Source: Alkalimarinus sediminis (GTDB lineage Bacteria > Pseudomonadota > Gammaproteobacteria > Pseudomonadales > Oleiphilaceae). Taken from it: a stretch of 64,000 nucleotides of DNA. Under the pieces are notes generated by a model. That model saw only the letters and a list, made by a program, of their open reading frames with translations. It had not been told where the DNA came from and did no database searches. The stretch lies in contig NZ_CP101527.1 of NCBI RefSeq assembly GCF_026427595.1, positions 3,467,001 through 3,531,000 on the forward strand, given 5' to 3'. Below are positions 39,612 through 48,250 of the stretch, piece after piece. The translations under genes were made by a program, and so were the position numbers. How positions within the stretch are numbered: position 1 is the stretch's first letter; every line of letters starts with the position of its first letter.

Positions 39612-39911
39612 AACGTCCCTAAGGTAGCGTTCGTCCTCTTATTTACCCCATCACGTCTGATTTTAGACTGCTACAGTCAAACAATGGGCTCGAGAAATAC
39701 CGGTTAACGACTAATAGGACAGTAAAAAAAAGTAATGGTTAAAGAGTACTACTAATATTATGAATAACAAGGGGGGGATAGATGAAAAAGGCGATATTAA
39801 TTCAATTGTAATATAAGCAGGTATGGCCTAAGACGTTATGATCTAAGACAGTATCGTCTAATAAGGTATCGTCTGAGCAGACCGCTTAAGAGCGGTCTGC
39901 TGCAACATTAA
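39612..39911. other. intergenic spacer, about 300 bp
   Basis: No convincing gene. Contains CTAAGAC/GTATCGTCT-type short repeats around 39830-39875, a terminator hairpin at 39876-39901 and, on the plus strand, a 9-codon frame at 39782 with a good ribosome-binding site (not called). Confidence 0.5.
39876..39901 (-). terminator. hairpin downstream of glutathionyl-hydroquinone reductase
   Basis: Perfect 11-bp stem AGCAGACCGCT / AGCGGTCTGCT with TAAG loop, 11 bp past the stop of the minus-strand reductase gene. U-tract is poor. Confidence 0.6.
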
Positions 39912-40853
39912 TCAACCGCGGTTGTGAGGGCGGTCAAAATCTTCATTGGGACCAAGTGGAACAACCCCAGTCGGATTAATAGTCATATGACTGCCGTAGT
40001 AATGTATTTTGGTGTACTCTAGGTCAACCGTTTCTTTAACGCCTGGCACTTGGTACAGCTCTCTTACATATCCACTAATATTCGGAAACTCACTTAGTTT
40101 TTGGCGATTACATTTGAAGTGACCATGATAAACCGCATCAAACCGAATTAAGGTGGTAAACAAGCGCCAATCCGCTTCTGTAATACTATCCCCTACTAAA
40201 TAACGCTGGGTCGATAGTCTTTCTTCGAGCCAGTCAAGGGTTTCAAACAGTGCATAATACGCCTTCTCATATGCATCCTGTGCCGTGGCAAAGCCTGCTC
40301 GATACACCCCATTGTTGACTGTGTCATAAATCCGATCGTTGATCTCGTTAATCTCATGCTTTAACGCATCTGGGTAGTAGTCGTCGTGATTACCCGTCAG
40401 ATCATTAAATGCCGTGTTGAAAATCCTGATAATCTCTTGAGATTCGTTATTGACAATGGTTTGGGTCTGTTTATCCCATAATACGGGTACCGTCACTCGA
40501 CCTTGGTAGTCAGGTGAGCTTTTCAGATAGAGTTGATACATATAATCGGAGGCGTATAGCGAGTCGCCATTTTCACCGAACTCCCATCCATTCTCCAACA
40601 TTTTAGGCTCAACAATGCTAATCGATACGATATCTTCTAGCTGCTTGATCTTACGAAAGATCAACGTGCGATGAGCCCATGGGCATGCTAATGAGACATA
40701 AAGATGGTAGCGCCCTTTTTCGGGTTTGTAGATTGCATCTTCCTCGGTAGATATGAGGTTTCTGAAGCGACTTTCTTGACGAATAAACTCACCTTTGGTC
40801 TCTTCAGTCGGATACCATTTATCAACCCACTTGCCGTTTACAATTAAGCCCAT
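39912..40853 (-). CDS. glutathionyl-hydroquinone reductase (YqjG/ECM4-type, Xi-class GST)
   Basis: 313-aa cytoplasmic enzyme of the Xi-class glutathione transferases, which reduces glutathionyl-hydroquinones. Catalytic Cys57 is in LACPWAHRTLIFRK; WKDIVSIS-type region reads EDIVSISIVEP, and the C-terminal helical half has ADWRLFTTLIRFDAVYHGHFKCN. Length is standard. Transcribed alone; a role in quinone detoxification is inferred. Confidence 0.93.
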   Translation of the reverse strand: MGLIVNGKWVDKWYPTEETKGEFIRQESRFRNLISTEEDAIYKPEKGRYHLYVSLACPWAHRTLIFRKIKQLEDIVSISIVEPKMLENGWEFGENGDSLYASDYMYQLYLKSSPDYQGRVTVPVLWDKQTQTIVNNESQEIIRIFNTAFNDLTGNHDDYYPDALKHEINEINDRIYDTVNNGVYRAGFATAQDAYEKAYYALFETLDWLEERLSTQRYLVGDSITEADWRLFTTLIRFDAVYHGHFKCNRQKLSEFPNISGYVRELYQVPGVKETVDLEYTKIHYYGSHMTINPTGVVPLGPNEDFDRPHNRG

Positions 40854-41002
40854 ATCTCCTCCTAAATATATTTGATAACCGTCTCAAGCAAACCTGCTTG
40901 ATAACACTTACACCTATAATACATCTAATATAGCGATTATTTGACTTTCTTTTAGGACTATTTGATCAGCTTTTTAGATAATTATTCAGCTATCAACAGA
41001 AG

Positions 41003-41269
41003 TTAGATAAAACTCACGTCAGTGAATTTTGCATGGGGTGTTTCTACATGCATGGACTTTAACCTAAGCAATTCAATCTCTTTAACCTGTCCACCTTCAC
41101 AATCAACCACTAGCACCTCATATTTAACACCATCACGGTTTTTCGTAATGGTGGTTTTGGGCACACCTGAATATTGCTCCCCAGATGAAAGCACTAATGT
41201 CGTCTGATATTGGTAAAGACAGGCAATCTCCAAGTAGTCGTGTAAATCACAGCGTAAAATATTGCTCAT
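41003..41269 (-). CDS. rof: Rof/YaeO-like Rho-binding antiterminator
   Basis: 88-aa small protein. Rof binds Rho and blocks its RNA loading. Family pattern is visible: CDLHDYLEIACLYQ, LVLSSGEQYSG, and YEVLVVDCEGGQVKEIELLRL. The start at MSNILRC has AGAGGG 8 nt upstream; an 8-codon-longer frame is less likely. It is 38 bp downstream of trxC and probably co-transcribed. Confidence 0.82.
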   Translation of the reverse strand: MSNILRCDLHDYLEIACLYQYQTTLVLSSGEQYSGVPKTTITKNRDGVKYEVLVVDCEGGQVKEIELLRLKSMHVETPHAKFTDVSFI

Positions 41270-41306
41270 CACTTCGCCCTCTTGAAAGGCCACCTGCGGT
41301 CTGGGG

Positions 41307-41744
41307 TTAAATAACGCGCTGCTGAGACAACCACTTTTTTAACTGCGCCAATGGCACCGCACCAGATAACCGCGCCACTTCCTTACCTTGACGAAACAGA
41401 ATTAAAGTTGGAATCGACTGGATCTTCCAGCGTCCCGCAATCGGCTTTTGTGCTTCGGTATTGAGTTTAGCTAACCTCAAGTGAGGTTCAAACTCTTTAG
41501 CCGCTTGCTCAAATACAGGCGCAAAGCTTTTACATGGACCACACCAAGGAGCCCAACAGTCGACTAGCACGGGTATCTCATTATGGTTTAACACCGCCGC
41601 AACATTGGCACTGGTTAACTCCATGGGTTTACCAATAAAGATCGCCTTTTTACATTTACCACAATTCGGCTTATGAGTTAAACGATCAGTTGGCAGACGA
41701 TTAGTCGCATTGCATTTTGGGCAAGTGACGTTAGTGGTAGACAT
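41307..41744 (-). CDS. trxC: thioredoxin 2 (TrxC)
   Basis: 145-aa thioredoxin with an N-terminal zinc ribbon (Cys8, Cys11, Cys28, Cys31) and the active site WCGPC (67-71). TrxC reduces protein disulfides under oxidative stress; zinc loss tunes its activity. Upstream of the Rof-like gene. Confidence 0.95.
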   Translation of the reverse strand: MSTTNVTCPKCNATNRLPTDRLTHKPNCGKCKKAIFIGKPMELTSANVAAVLNHNEIPVLVDCWAPWCGPCKSFAPVFEQAAKEFEPHLRLAKLNTEAQKPIAGRWKIQSIPTLILFRQGKEVARLSGAVPLAQLKKWLSQQRVI

Positions 41745-42110
41745 AGCGCTCTTTTCTTTAGGAGTGAAGTGAAACGGTCATTATATTAAGAATAGCATGC
41801 TTAACAAGCACCGCTTAGCGCCGAACCTCACACCGATAGATACATCAATACAAATAACAATATGACGAGAGGGTTACTTGCTATAATTGCTTAACAATTC
41901 AAATACCTGAAAGAGTGGCCGATAAAGACTTTGTCAGACTTACATTACATGTTACTTTTGAATCAGTTGGTATCTATAGATTACACGGCAGTTATAAATT
42001 ACACGACACTTATAAACTATACTGTGCTTATAGCCTAGTCAGCACTTATAGACTAGCCAGTACGTTGCACCCTATAAACAGATGACTACTCACAGTTTAC
42101 GGTACCCTTG
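41745..42110. other. intergenic spacer with short tandem-like repeats
   Basis: No gene seen. At 41989-42060 four imperfect units of about 18-20 bp share a (C)ACTTATAnACTA-like core. Otherwise AT-rich promoter-like sequence for the divergent trxC and GGDEF-EAL genes. Confidence 0.5.
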
Positions 42111-44399
42111 ATGCTTCGATATTTCACTATCCGGCAATCCATCGGCATTATGTTGGTCGCCGTATTTTTGTTTACTAGCGCGATTATTTCTGCATATCTT
42201 GTTTACGATCGATACACCTCTAGCAAACAGCAGCTTAGCAACGAACTTATCCAAACCGTTCGCTCTGGAGCACAACAGCAATTTGCTATTTATTTCTCAG
42301 ACAAAGAGGTACTCCTACAAAGTATTGATAACCTACTGAAGCATTCAAGCGTCGAGTATGCGGCTGTTTATGACCGTTTGGGTACCATCATTACCAGTCG
42401 CACACGAGAAGAATCAAAGGAACTACCCACCGATTTCTCACAAATCCGCACGGACTTTTCTACTCTGGATGTTACCCAAATTGAGCGTGAAAGCCCCATT
42501 TCGGGCGGCAACGTGATTGAGATGTCGGCACCAATATTTTCACCCGTCAATCCCTATCAGAAGAATATTAGCCGCAACACGTTCGGCGCTCAGTTAGCCA
42601 ACGCACGAAACCAAGGAGCTCAAAATGTTTTGGGCTACTATGTGATTGGTGTGAGCACCGAGGCACTTCGAGGCAATGTCTATGGCTATGCTGCCAAGGT
42701 CGCCGCAGTCTGCTTTGTATTGTTTCTTGTTGTTATCTATCTCACCCTTATGGTCACTCATAAAATCACCGCGCCACTTGCCAATTTGGCACAACTGGCT
42801 GATGACATTGCAGACGGAAAGCTAGACAACACCTTTAAGACTCAAGGCTCAGGGGAGGCTCGTCGGATAGCCGGTATGTTGAACTTAGTTTTATCCGACT
42901 TAAGTTCCCATAAGGCCAAAATGGATGTCGAAAGCCAGCTACTCAATATGAAAGTAGATGAACGTACTGAACAGCTTTCGCGCCGCAACCAAGAGCTTAA
43001 CCAAGCAGTACAACAGGTGACACAAGCCAAAGATCGGATGCGTAAATTAGCCTACTACGACAGTCTCACCTCACTGCCTAATCGCCAGCTATTCACCGAA
43101 CAGTTAGAGCTACTGTTAAAAATTTCTAAGCGTGAGAAGTCTAATATCGCGCTGCTATTTTTGGACTTAGATAACTTCAAACGGATTAATGACTCTCTAG
43201 GCCATACCGCAGGGGACATGCTCTTACGAGAGGTAGGTGCCAGACTATCTAACTGCGTAAGAGAGAGCGACCTGATTTCACAATATTTTGATGGTGAGTC
43301 GAAGATCGATGTATCAAGGCTAGGTGGCGATGAGTTTACCGTCGTTCTCAATAAACTAGACGAAGCCAAAACAGCCGGCGTGGTCGCTGAGCGATTACTA
43401 GAGTCGTTACAGGCACCTATGTTGATTGAAGGTCACGAGATTGTCATCACCCCCAGTATCGGTATCGCAATAGCCCCCCAAGATGCCACCTCAGTAAAAG
43501 ACCTGCTCAAGCGAGCAGATACTGCGATGTATCATGCCAAGACCTCTGGCAAAAATAGTTTTAGTTTCTACTCAAGTGCAATGAAAGGCACCTCTGTCGG
43601 CCGTTTAAAACTAGAAGCAGATCTACGTCGAGCAGTTGAACGCCAAGAGATGACACTTTACTTTCAACCCCAGGTAAATATAGAGACGGGGGAAATCAGT
43701 GGGGCAGAAGCACTAATACGCTGGAACCACCCCGAACATGGGTTAGTCTCCCCTGCACGATTTATCCCCCTTGCTGAAGAGATGGGCCTGATCGTCCAGA
43801 TCGGAGCTTGGACACTATTAGAAGCATGCCGCCAGTGCAAAGCATTTCATGACAAGGGGCTTAAACTACCTAAGGTCGCAGTCAATGTGTCTAGCTTACA
43901 ATTTAACGCCGCTTTTATTGAGTTGGTTAAACAGGTGCTCATTGAATCACAGTTAGAACCTAAACTTTTGGAACTTGAGCTCACCGAAGGCGTTATCATG
44001 AGCAACGCTAAAGCGTCAATTCAAGCCTTACACGAGCTCAAGAGTCTCGGTTGTACCCTGTCGGTTGATGACTTTGGTACCGGTTATTCATCACTCAGTT
44101 ACCTCAGCCGATTCCCTCTAGATGAACTAAAAATCGACCGAAGTTTTGTGGTTGATTACGACAAAAGTGACAATAATGCGAGCTTGGTCAGCGCCATTAT
44201 CGCCATGGGTAAAAGTCTGAATTTAAGAATGGTAGCCGAAGGGGTAGATGATATTGCCCAGTTCCACTTTTTACGAGAACAGGGGATCCAAATTATCCAG
44301 GGCTATCTTTTCAGCCAGCCCGTCCCTAGTGATGAGTTTGCCCTGCTAATGGCAGATGCACCTTTCAAGCAGCAAATAGATGATATGATGAAAGACTAA
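42111..44399 (+). CDS. membrane GGDEF-EAL c-di-GMP enzyme
   Basis: 762-aa protein. Membrane helix about 12-35, a periplasmic sensor (about 36-195), a second helix near 197-218, HAMP, coiled coil, GGDEF (LGGDEF, 405-409) and EAL (EALIRW, from 533, with LELTEG, VDDFGTGYSS and KIDRSF). Both active-site motifs look intact, so it could make or cleave c-di-GMP, and its net activity cannot be told. ATG at 42111 is preferred to the adjoining TTG. Confidence 0.93.
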   Translation: MLRYFTIRQSIGIMLVAVFLFTSAIISAYLVYDRYTSSKQQLSNELIQTVRSGAQQQFAIYFSDKEVLLQSIDNLLKHSSVEYAAVYDRLGTIITSRTREESKELPTDFSQIRTDFSTLDVTQIERESPISGGNVIEMSAPIFSPVNPYQKNISRNTFGAQLANARNQGAQNVLGYYVIGVSTEALRGNVYGYAAKVAAVCFVLFLVVIYLTLMVTHKITAPLANLAQLADDIADGKLDNTFKTQGSGEARRIAGMLNLVLSDLSSHKAKMDVESQLLNMKVDERTEQLSRRNQELNQAVQQVTQAKDRMRKLAYYDSLTSLPNRQLFTEQLELLLKISKREKSNIALLFLDLDNFKRINDSLGHTAGDMLLREVGARLSNCVRESDLISQYFDGESKIDVSRLGGDEFTVVLNKLDEAKTAGVVAERLLESLQAPMLIEGHEIVITPSIGIAIAPQDATSVKDLLKRADTAMYHAKTSGKNSFSFYSSAMKGTSVGRLKLEADLRRAVERQEMTLYFQPQVNIETGEISGAEALIRWNHPEHGLVSPARFIPLAEEMGLIVQIGAWTLLEACRQCKAFHDKGLKLPKVAVNVSSLQFNAAFIELVKQVLIESQLEPKLLELELTEGVIMSNAKASIQALHELKSLGCTLSVDDFGTGYSSLSYLSRFPLDELKIDRSFVVDYDKSDNNASLVSAIIAMGKSLNLRMVAEGVDDIAQFHFLREQGIQIIQGYLFSQPVPSDEFALLMADAPFKQQIDDMMKD

Positions 44400-44437
44400 T
44401 AAGCCGCTAAATATCGGCCAACGCTGGGATTAATAGT

Positions 44438-44968
44438 CTAATCTAACTGCGACAGTAGCACTGGGTCATAATCATCCGTGCTAATCGTTAGGCCTAGCGC
44501 ATCAACTTTGGCATCAAACGCTTCAACCTCTTGTTTCAACTCCCCTAATGTCAAATCGTTATCATCCAGTTCATAGAGTTGAATGCTCGCCTTCAAATTG
44601 AAATTGGTAATAATTAACGCGTTAAGATTATTAGTCTCGGCAGCGGCCTTAATTTTAGCGGTGTTACGATAAATCCGATTAAGTTCTTGTTTTAGCCGCC
44701 ACACATACATGACCTCTCGCATATAGGGGTGAGCACTGACACGCCTCAAAATCAAACCCACAAGGCTTGCAGCCATCACAACACCAATAAGGTTGAGCAT
44801 AAAATTAGAACCGCCCAGTTCACCAAACAGTATGATCAACAGCGTAGAGCACCCTAGTGCTAATGCCATCAAGGTAACAATAACAGCCGCAATAACTCGG
44901 TTAAGGCGCTTACGGTAGAGTGCTTTATCAATCGGTTGTAGTTGCATAAAGTTGCTATCTATCGACAA
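44438..44968 (-). CDS. DUF3087 family membrane protein
   Basis: 176-aa protein starting with the family signature LQPIDKALYRKRLNRV, then two membrane helices (about 24-50 and 55-75) and a long helical cytoplasmic tail. Function unknown. Last gene of a likely operon with the methyltransferase-like and beta-barrel genes (21 bp downstream of the former). Confidence 0.82.
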   Translation of the reverse strand: MSIDSNFMQLQPIDKALYRKRLNRVIAAVIVTLMALALGCSTLLIILFGELGGSNFMLNLIGVVMAASLVGLILRRVSAHPYMREVMYVWRLKQELNRIYRNTAKIKAAAETNNLNALIITNFNLKASIQLYELDDNDLTLGELKQEVEAFDAKVDALGLTISTDDYDPVLLSQLD

Positions 44969-44989
44969 AAGAACGGTTGATTATACCTT

Positions 44990-46051
44990 CTACACCACTG
45001 ATAACCAATCAGCCACCAAGTGAAACCTCGGGTATGAACCTAGTTGGTAGAGTGCAGAGTACGAGAGATCTGCAGAAAGAAGTGAAACATCATAACACTT
45101 ATGAGGCAGGGTAATTTCAGACTCATAGTCCCCCAATACATAATCAGAGAAGACCTTAATACGGGTCAGCATTAACAGGTCATAATGCTCGAGGTTATCA
45201 ATTTCAGGTAACCGAAAAGTCTTCAGTTTAAGCTCTAAGACCGACGTTTCAGGATTAAGCAGGGCAGATTTCATCAAATTATTCACGCTTGAAGGTTGGA
45301 GTAGGAGCAGCTCTCCTAGCGAGTGCCTCATGCCAGAGCGTTCTAATGCGCCACTATCAACGCTACCACTAGCACGCAGTAGTGCTTTTTCATCTTCCCA
45401 ATGAGCCAGGCACAACTGCACCTCTATTTTTTCGGGGATGAAAATGCCCTGCTCGTAAAGTTGCGGTGCGAGGTTAGCGGTAGCGGCTACTTGTGGTTCC
45501 TGCTCCAGCGCCTTCTGCATAACTTCAGCGACGATAATATGTAGCTTATTGCCATGTTGATAACGGCAGGCATCACCTTGAATAAGGTTAACCTTATAAG
45601 ATTGAAGCCCGAATGCTCTTAATAGAGTCTCTACACTATCCAAAGACTGCTGATGAATATCCAAAAAGGACACCTCAAGCTCGTCAGGCTTAAACTTCAC
45701 CAACAAAGGCATCAACAATGTCGCAAAGGGTCCACAGCCTGCATATAGAATATTGATTCTAGTGGAAGGAAACTTGTTTTTGGCTTCTTTGATAGCAGCA
45801 TTTACGCCTCTAATAAACGCAATACTTCGTTGGTAATCTTTAATGCAATAAGCGGCTGCCTGTGGGTTTATCGCTACACCATTTTCGAGAAAAGAATCTT
45901 CAGCCCAGGCATCAAAGCTTGCATCCGGTGTGATAGCAGTTATGTCACTAAATAGCTGGGACAACTCATCTAAAGTAGCTTGAAGCGACTCCAGAGCCTT
46001 ACGTTCATCTAAAATAATATCTATGATGTTTGATAAACTACCGTTAAACAT
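44990..46051 (-). CDS. SAM-dependent methyltransferase-like protein
   Basis: 353-aa cytoplasmic protein. A Rossmann nucleotide-binding motif (INILYAGCGPFATLLMPLL, about 100-118), acidic motif II (LEVSFLDIHQQSL) and IVAEVMQKALEQEPQ resemble class I and PRMT-type methyltransferases. The C-terminal third has no recognised domain. It starts 4 bp after the beta-barrel gene and precedes DUF3087. Substrate unknown. Confidence 0.65.
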   Translation of the reverse strand: MFNGSLSNIIDIILDERKALESLQATLDELSQLFSDITAITPDASFDAWAEDSFLENGVAINPQAAAYCIKDYQRSIAFIRGVNAAIKEAKNKFPSTRINILYAGCGPFATLLMPLLVKFKPDELEVSFLDIHQQSLDSVETLLRAFGLQSYKVNLIQGDACRYQHGNKLHIIVAEVMQKALEQEPQVAATANLAPQLYEQGIFIPEKIEVQLCLAHWEDEKALLRASGSVDSGALERSGMRHSLGELLLLQPSSVNNLMKSALLNPETSVLELKLKTFRLPEIDNLEHYDLLMLTRIKVFSDYVLGDYESEITLPHKCYDVSLLSADLSYSALYQLGSYPRFHLVADWLSVV

Positions 46052-46054
46052 ACC

Positions 46055-46591
46055 CTAAAAATCAAGCCTAACACCAACACCCGCCATTGATGAATCAACA
46101 TCTGTATCAAAGACCAAGTACTCGGCATAAATATCAATCGTATCTAGAATATCAAAGGCTGCGCCAATCCCACCAAAAGCCTCTGTTCCATCAGCATCAC
46201 TTTTGCTTCCGTTAATATCCAAATCAACACTCACAGCAGCAACACCCGCCTTAGCGTAGATTTCAAAAAAAGGCCCTATTGGCAGGTAGCCAACCGCCGC
46301 CAATGTAAATGCAGATGCATCGATGTCGTATTTAATACCCTGCTCTGTTCCGTTATATCCACCTAAATCGTAATAACCCATCTCAGCAGACGCCATAAAT
46401 ATATTGGTATCTATAAAATTATAGCCAGCAAACAGTGCGGGCACGGTATCGCTATCATCAAAAATGCCTTCTTCAGCATAAGCTTGATAGACACCTGCGC
46501 CGATGTAAAACCCATCAGCATAAACACGAGAGGCATGACTTGTAATGCTAAGCAAGATAACCAACATCATTAAGCGAATAGTATTTTTCAT
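46055..46591 (-). CDS. outer-membrane beta-barrel protein (OmpA/Ail-like 8-strand type)
   Basis: 178-aa predicted outer-membrane protein. Signal peptide ends at RVYA-DGFYIGAG. The body has alternating aromatic strands (GFYIGAGVYQAYAE, YIGxG) and ends VGVRLDF with a C-terminal phenylalanine, typical of BAM substrates. Good AGAGGAATTC site. First of three minus-strand genes. Function unknown. Confidence 0.82.
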   Translation of the reverse strand: MKNTIRLMMLVILLSITSHASRVYADGFYIGAGVYQAYAEEGIFDDSDTVPALFAGYNFIDTNIFMASAEMGYYDLGGYNGTEQGIKYDIDASAFTLAAVGYLPIGPFFEIYAKAGVAAVSVDLDINGSKSDADGTEAFGGIGAAFDILDTIDIYAEYLVFDTDVDSSMAGVGVRLDF

Positions 46592-46666
46592 AAGAATTCC
46601 TCTCGATTGATTTAAAGCAGATTAAGGCGCTATACAACATATTGAGTGTAGTTTAAAAAATAAGAT

Positions 46667-46681
46667 ACGATTAGTAATCGT
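46667..46681. promoter_or_regulatory. perfect 7-1-7 palindrome, possible operator
   Basis: ACGATTA-G-TAATCGT between the divergent beta-barrel and cytochrome b561 genes, 75 bp before the former. The binding factor is unknown. Confidence 0.4.
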
Positions 46682-46820
46682 CTTCGTCTATTTATATCGC
46701 AAACCGCTGTCAATTTAATCTAACCAACTAATTTGTATTATATTGACTAATGGTGATGCCACAGCCTACAGGCAAAATTGGACTTATAAACAAGCTTAAT
46801 TAATGAAAGGGACAGAAATT

Positions 46821-47369
46821 ATGGCAATGCTAAACACTCAAGAGCGTTACGGGTCACTCTCTATTGCTATGCATTGGCTCATGTTAATATTAATGGTCTT
46901 AGTTTATACAACAGTAGAACTTCACGAGCTGTTTGACAAAGGAAGCGAGCCTCGTGATCTGTTGAAAAGCTTACACTTTATGTTTGGCATGTCGATCTTT
47001 TTTCTTGTCTGGATCAGACTAGCACTTCGTTTTATGGGGCCTTCGCCTGCTATTTCACCAACGCCTGCCAATTACCAAAAAAAGGCAGCAACGGTTATGC
47101 ATATCGCACTTTACGGACTAATGATCATCACACCGTTCATGGGGTGGTTGCTGCTCAGCTCTGTTGGCAGACCTGTCCCTTTTTTCGGCATAGAGCTACC
47201 GACATTAATCGCAGAAAATGAAGAAATTAAGCCACTCATCAAAGAAATTCATCAAACGATTGGCTCTACAGGCTATTACCTCATCGCCCTTCATGCCGTC
47301 GCCGCGCTATTCCACCACTACGTACAAAAAGACAACACGTTCACCCGCATGCTTCCAAGCAAAAGATAG
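46821..47369 (+). CDS. cytochrome b561
   Basis: 182-aa four-helix di-heme membrane protein that passes electrons from quinols. Family features: RYGSLSIAMHWLMLILM start, a paired histidine helix, SLHFMFGMSIF, and a C-terminal LHAVAALFHHYVQKDN. Start ATG at 46821 chosen for the AAAGGGAC site; ATG at 46803 is possible. Followed by a strong hairpin. Confidence 0.9.
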   Translation: MAMLNTQERYGSLSIAMHWLMLILMVLVYTTVELHELFDKGSEPRDLLKSLHFMFGMSIFFLVWIRLALRFMGPSPAISPTPANYQKKAATVMHIALYGLMIITPFMGWLLLSSVGRPVPFFGIELPTLIAENEEIKPLIKEIHQTIGSTGYYLIALHAVAALFHHYVQKDNTFTRMLPSKR

Positions 47370-47382
47370 TATCTCATCTTCT

Positions 47383-47421
47383 TTCTTCATTTTAGATTGT
47401 TTGACAATCTAAAATGAAGAA
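47383..47421. terminator. perfect 18-bp hairpin after cytochrome b561
   Basis: TTCTTCATTTTAGATTGT / ACAATCTAAAATGAAGAA stem with a 3-nt loop, 13 nt after the stop. AT-rich and without a U-tract, so it could also block 3' exonucleases or be a small repeat. Confidence 0.6.
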
Positions 47422-47540
47422 CTATATTGATCATTAATCATACAGCTGTAGTCGGTTCCAGAGCGGGCTCTTACTTACTACCGGAATGATCCCGCGCTGC
47501 ACCAAGCTGCCTTTCAATGGTTTTATATGGGAATATAAAA

Positions 47541-48194
47541 ATGAAAGATAAGTATTGGTTAATGGGCCCTATTTACGATGCACTTAGCTACCTCTTTGCA
47601 GGCAACTCCCTCCTTAAATGCAAATGCTCTATGCTCACCCCTGACTACCTTAAACCTGGAGACAAAATACTTTTTGCAGGGGTTGGTCACGGTAAAGAAG
47701 CTATTTTGGCCGCAGAGCAAGGGGCAGATGTTACGGTTGTTGATTTATCAGAAGCGATGTTGAACAAGTTTAGAGAGGGCGTAGCTAAATCAGACAAAAA
47801 GCTCAATATAAGAATTATTCATAGCGATATCATGAAGTTTGAGGAGTTTAACCGCTACGATATGGTCGTAGCTAACTTCTTCCTGAACTCTTTCGATGAA
47901 ACCTTTATGACATCTGTCTTTAATCATCTAATAAAACAAGGAAAGAGCGGTGCTCACATTGTAGTGGGTGACTTTGCCTACCCAGAAGGCAATATATTCG
48001 CCCGAGCCACCAAGAAGTTCTACTGGTACAGCGCGATCATCCTATTCTGGCTAACTACTGGTGCCTCTGTGCATCCCGTTTACAACCATGTTACGCAAAT
48101 GAAAAAAATGGGATTAAGGTTTATAGAAAAGAAACACAGCACACTTTTAGGGATGAATACGTACACCTCTTATTTGGGAAGGAAAACTCAGTAG
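47541..48194 (+). CDS. class I SAM-dependent methyltransferase
   Basis: 217-aa cytoplasmic enzyme. SAM-binding motif KILFAGVGHGKEAIL (about 42-56), acidic VTVVDLSEAMLNKF, and the VANFFLNSFDE segment of the fold. The C-terminal part has two hydrophobic patches, suggesting a lipid or quinone substrate, which is inference. The start at MKDKYWLMG has GGGAAT upstream. Ends at a terminator. Confidence 0.8.
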   Translation: MKDKYWLMGPIYDALSYLFAGNSLLKCKCSMLTPDYLKPGDKILFAGVGHGKEAILAAEQGADVTVVDLSEAMLNKFREGVAKSDKKLNIRIIHSDIMKFEEFNRYDMVVANFFLNSFDETFMTSVFNHLIKQGKSGAHIVVGDFAYPEGNIFARATKKFYWYSAIILFWLTTGASVHPVYNHVTQMKKMGLRFIEKKHSTLLGMNTYTSYLGRKTQ

Positions 48195-48202
48195 TTTGAG
48201 GG

Positions 48203-48230
48203 AGAGAGCCCACCGGATTGGGCTCTCTTT
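48203..48230 (+). terminator. intrinsic terminator after methyltransferase
   Basis: AGAGAGCCCA / TGGGCTCTCT stem (10 bp, 6-nt loop) followed by TT, 8 nt past the stop. Confidence 0.8.
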
Positions 48231-48250
48231 ATAGAACGCCTAATACTCGC

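Noticed and set aside
39782-39811. 9-codon frame with a strong G-rich ribosome-binding site
   Set aside because: Too short to distinguish from chance; no Trp/His/Leu pattern or following gene that would make it a leader peptide.
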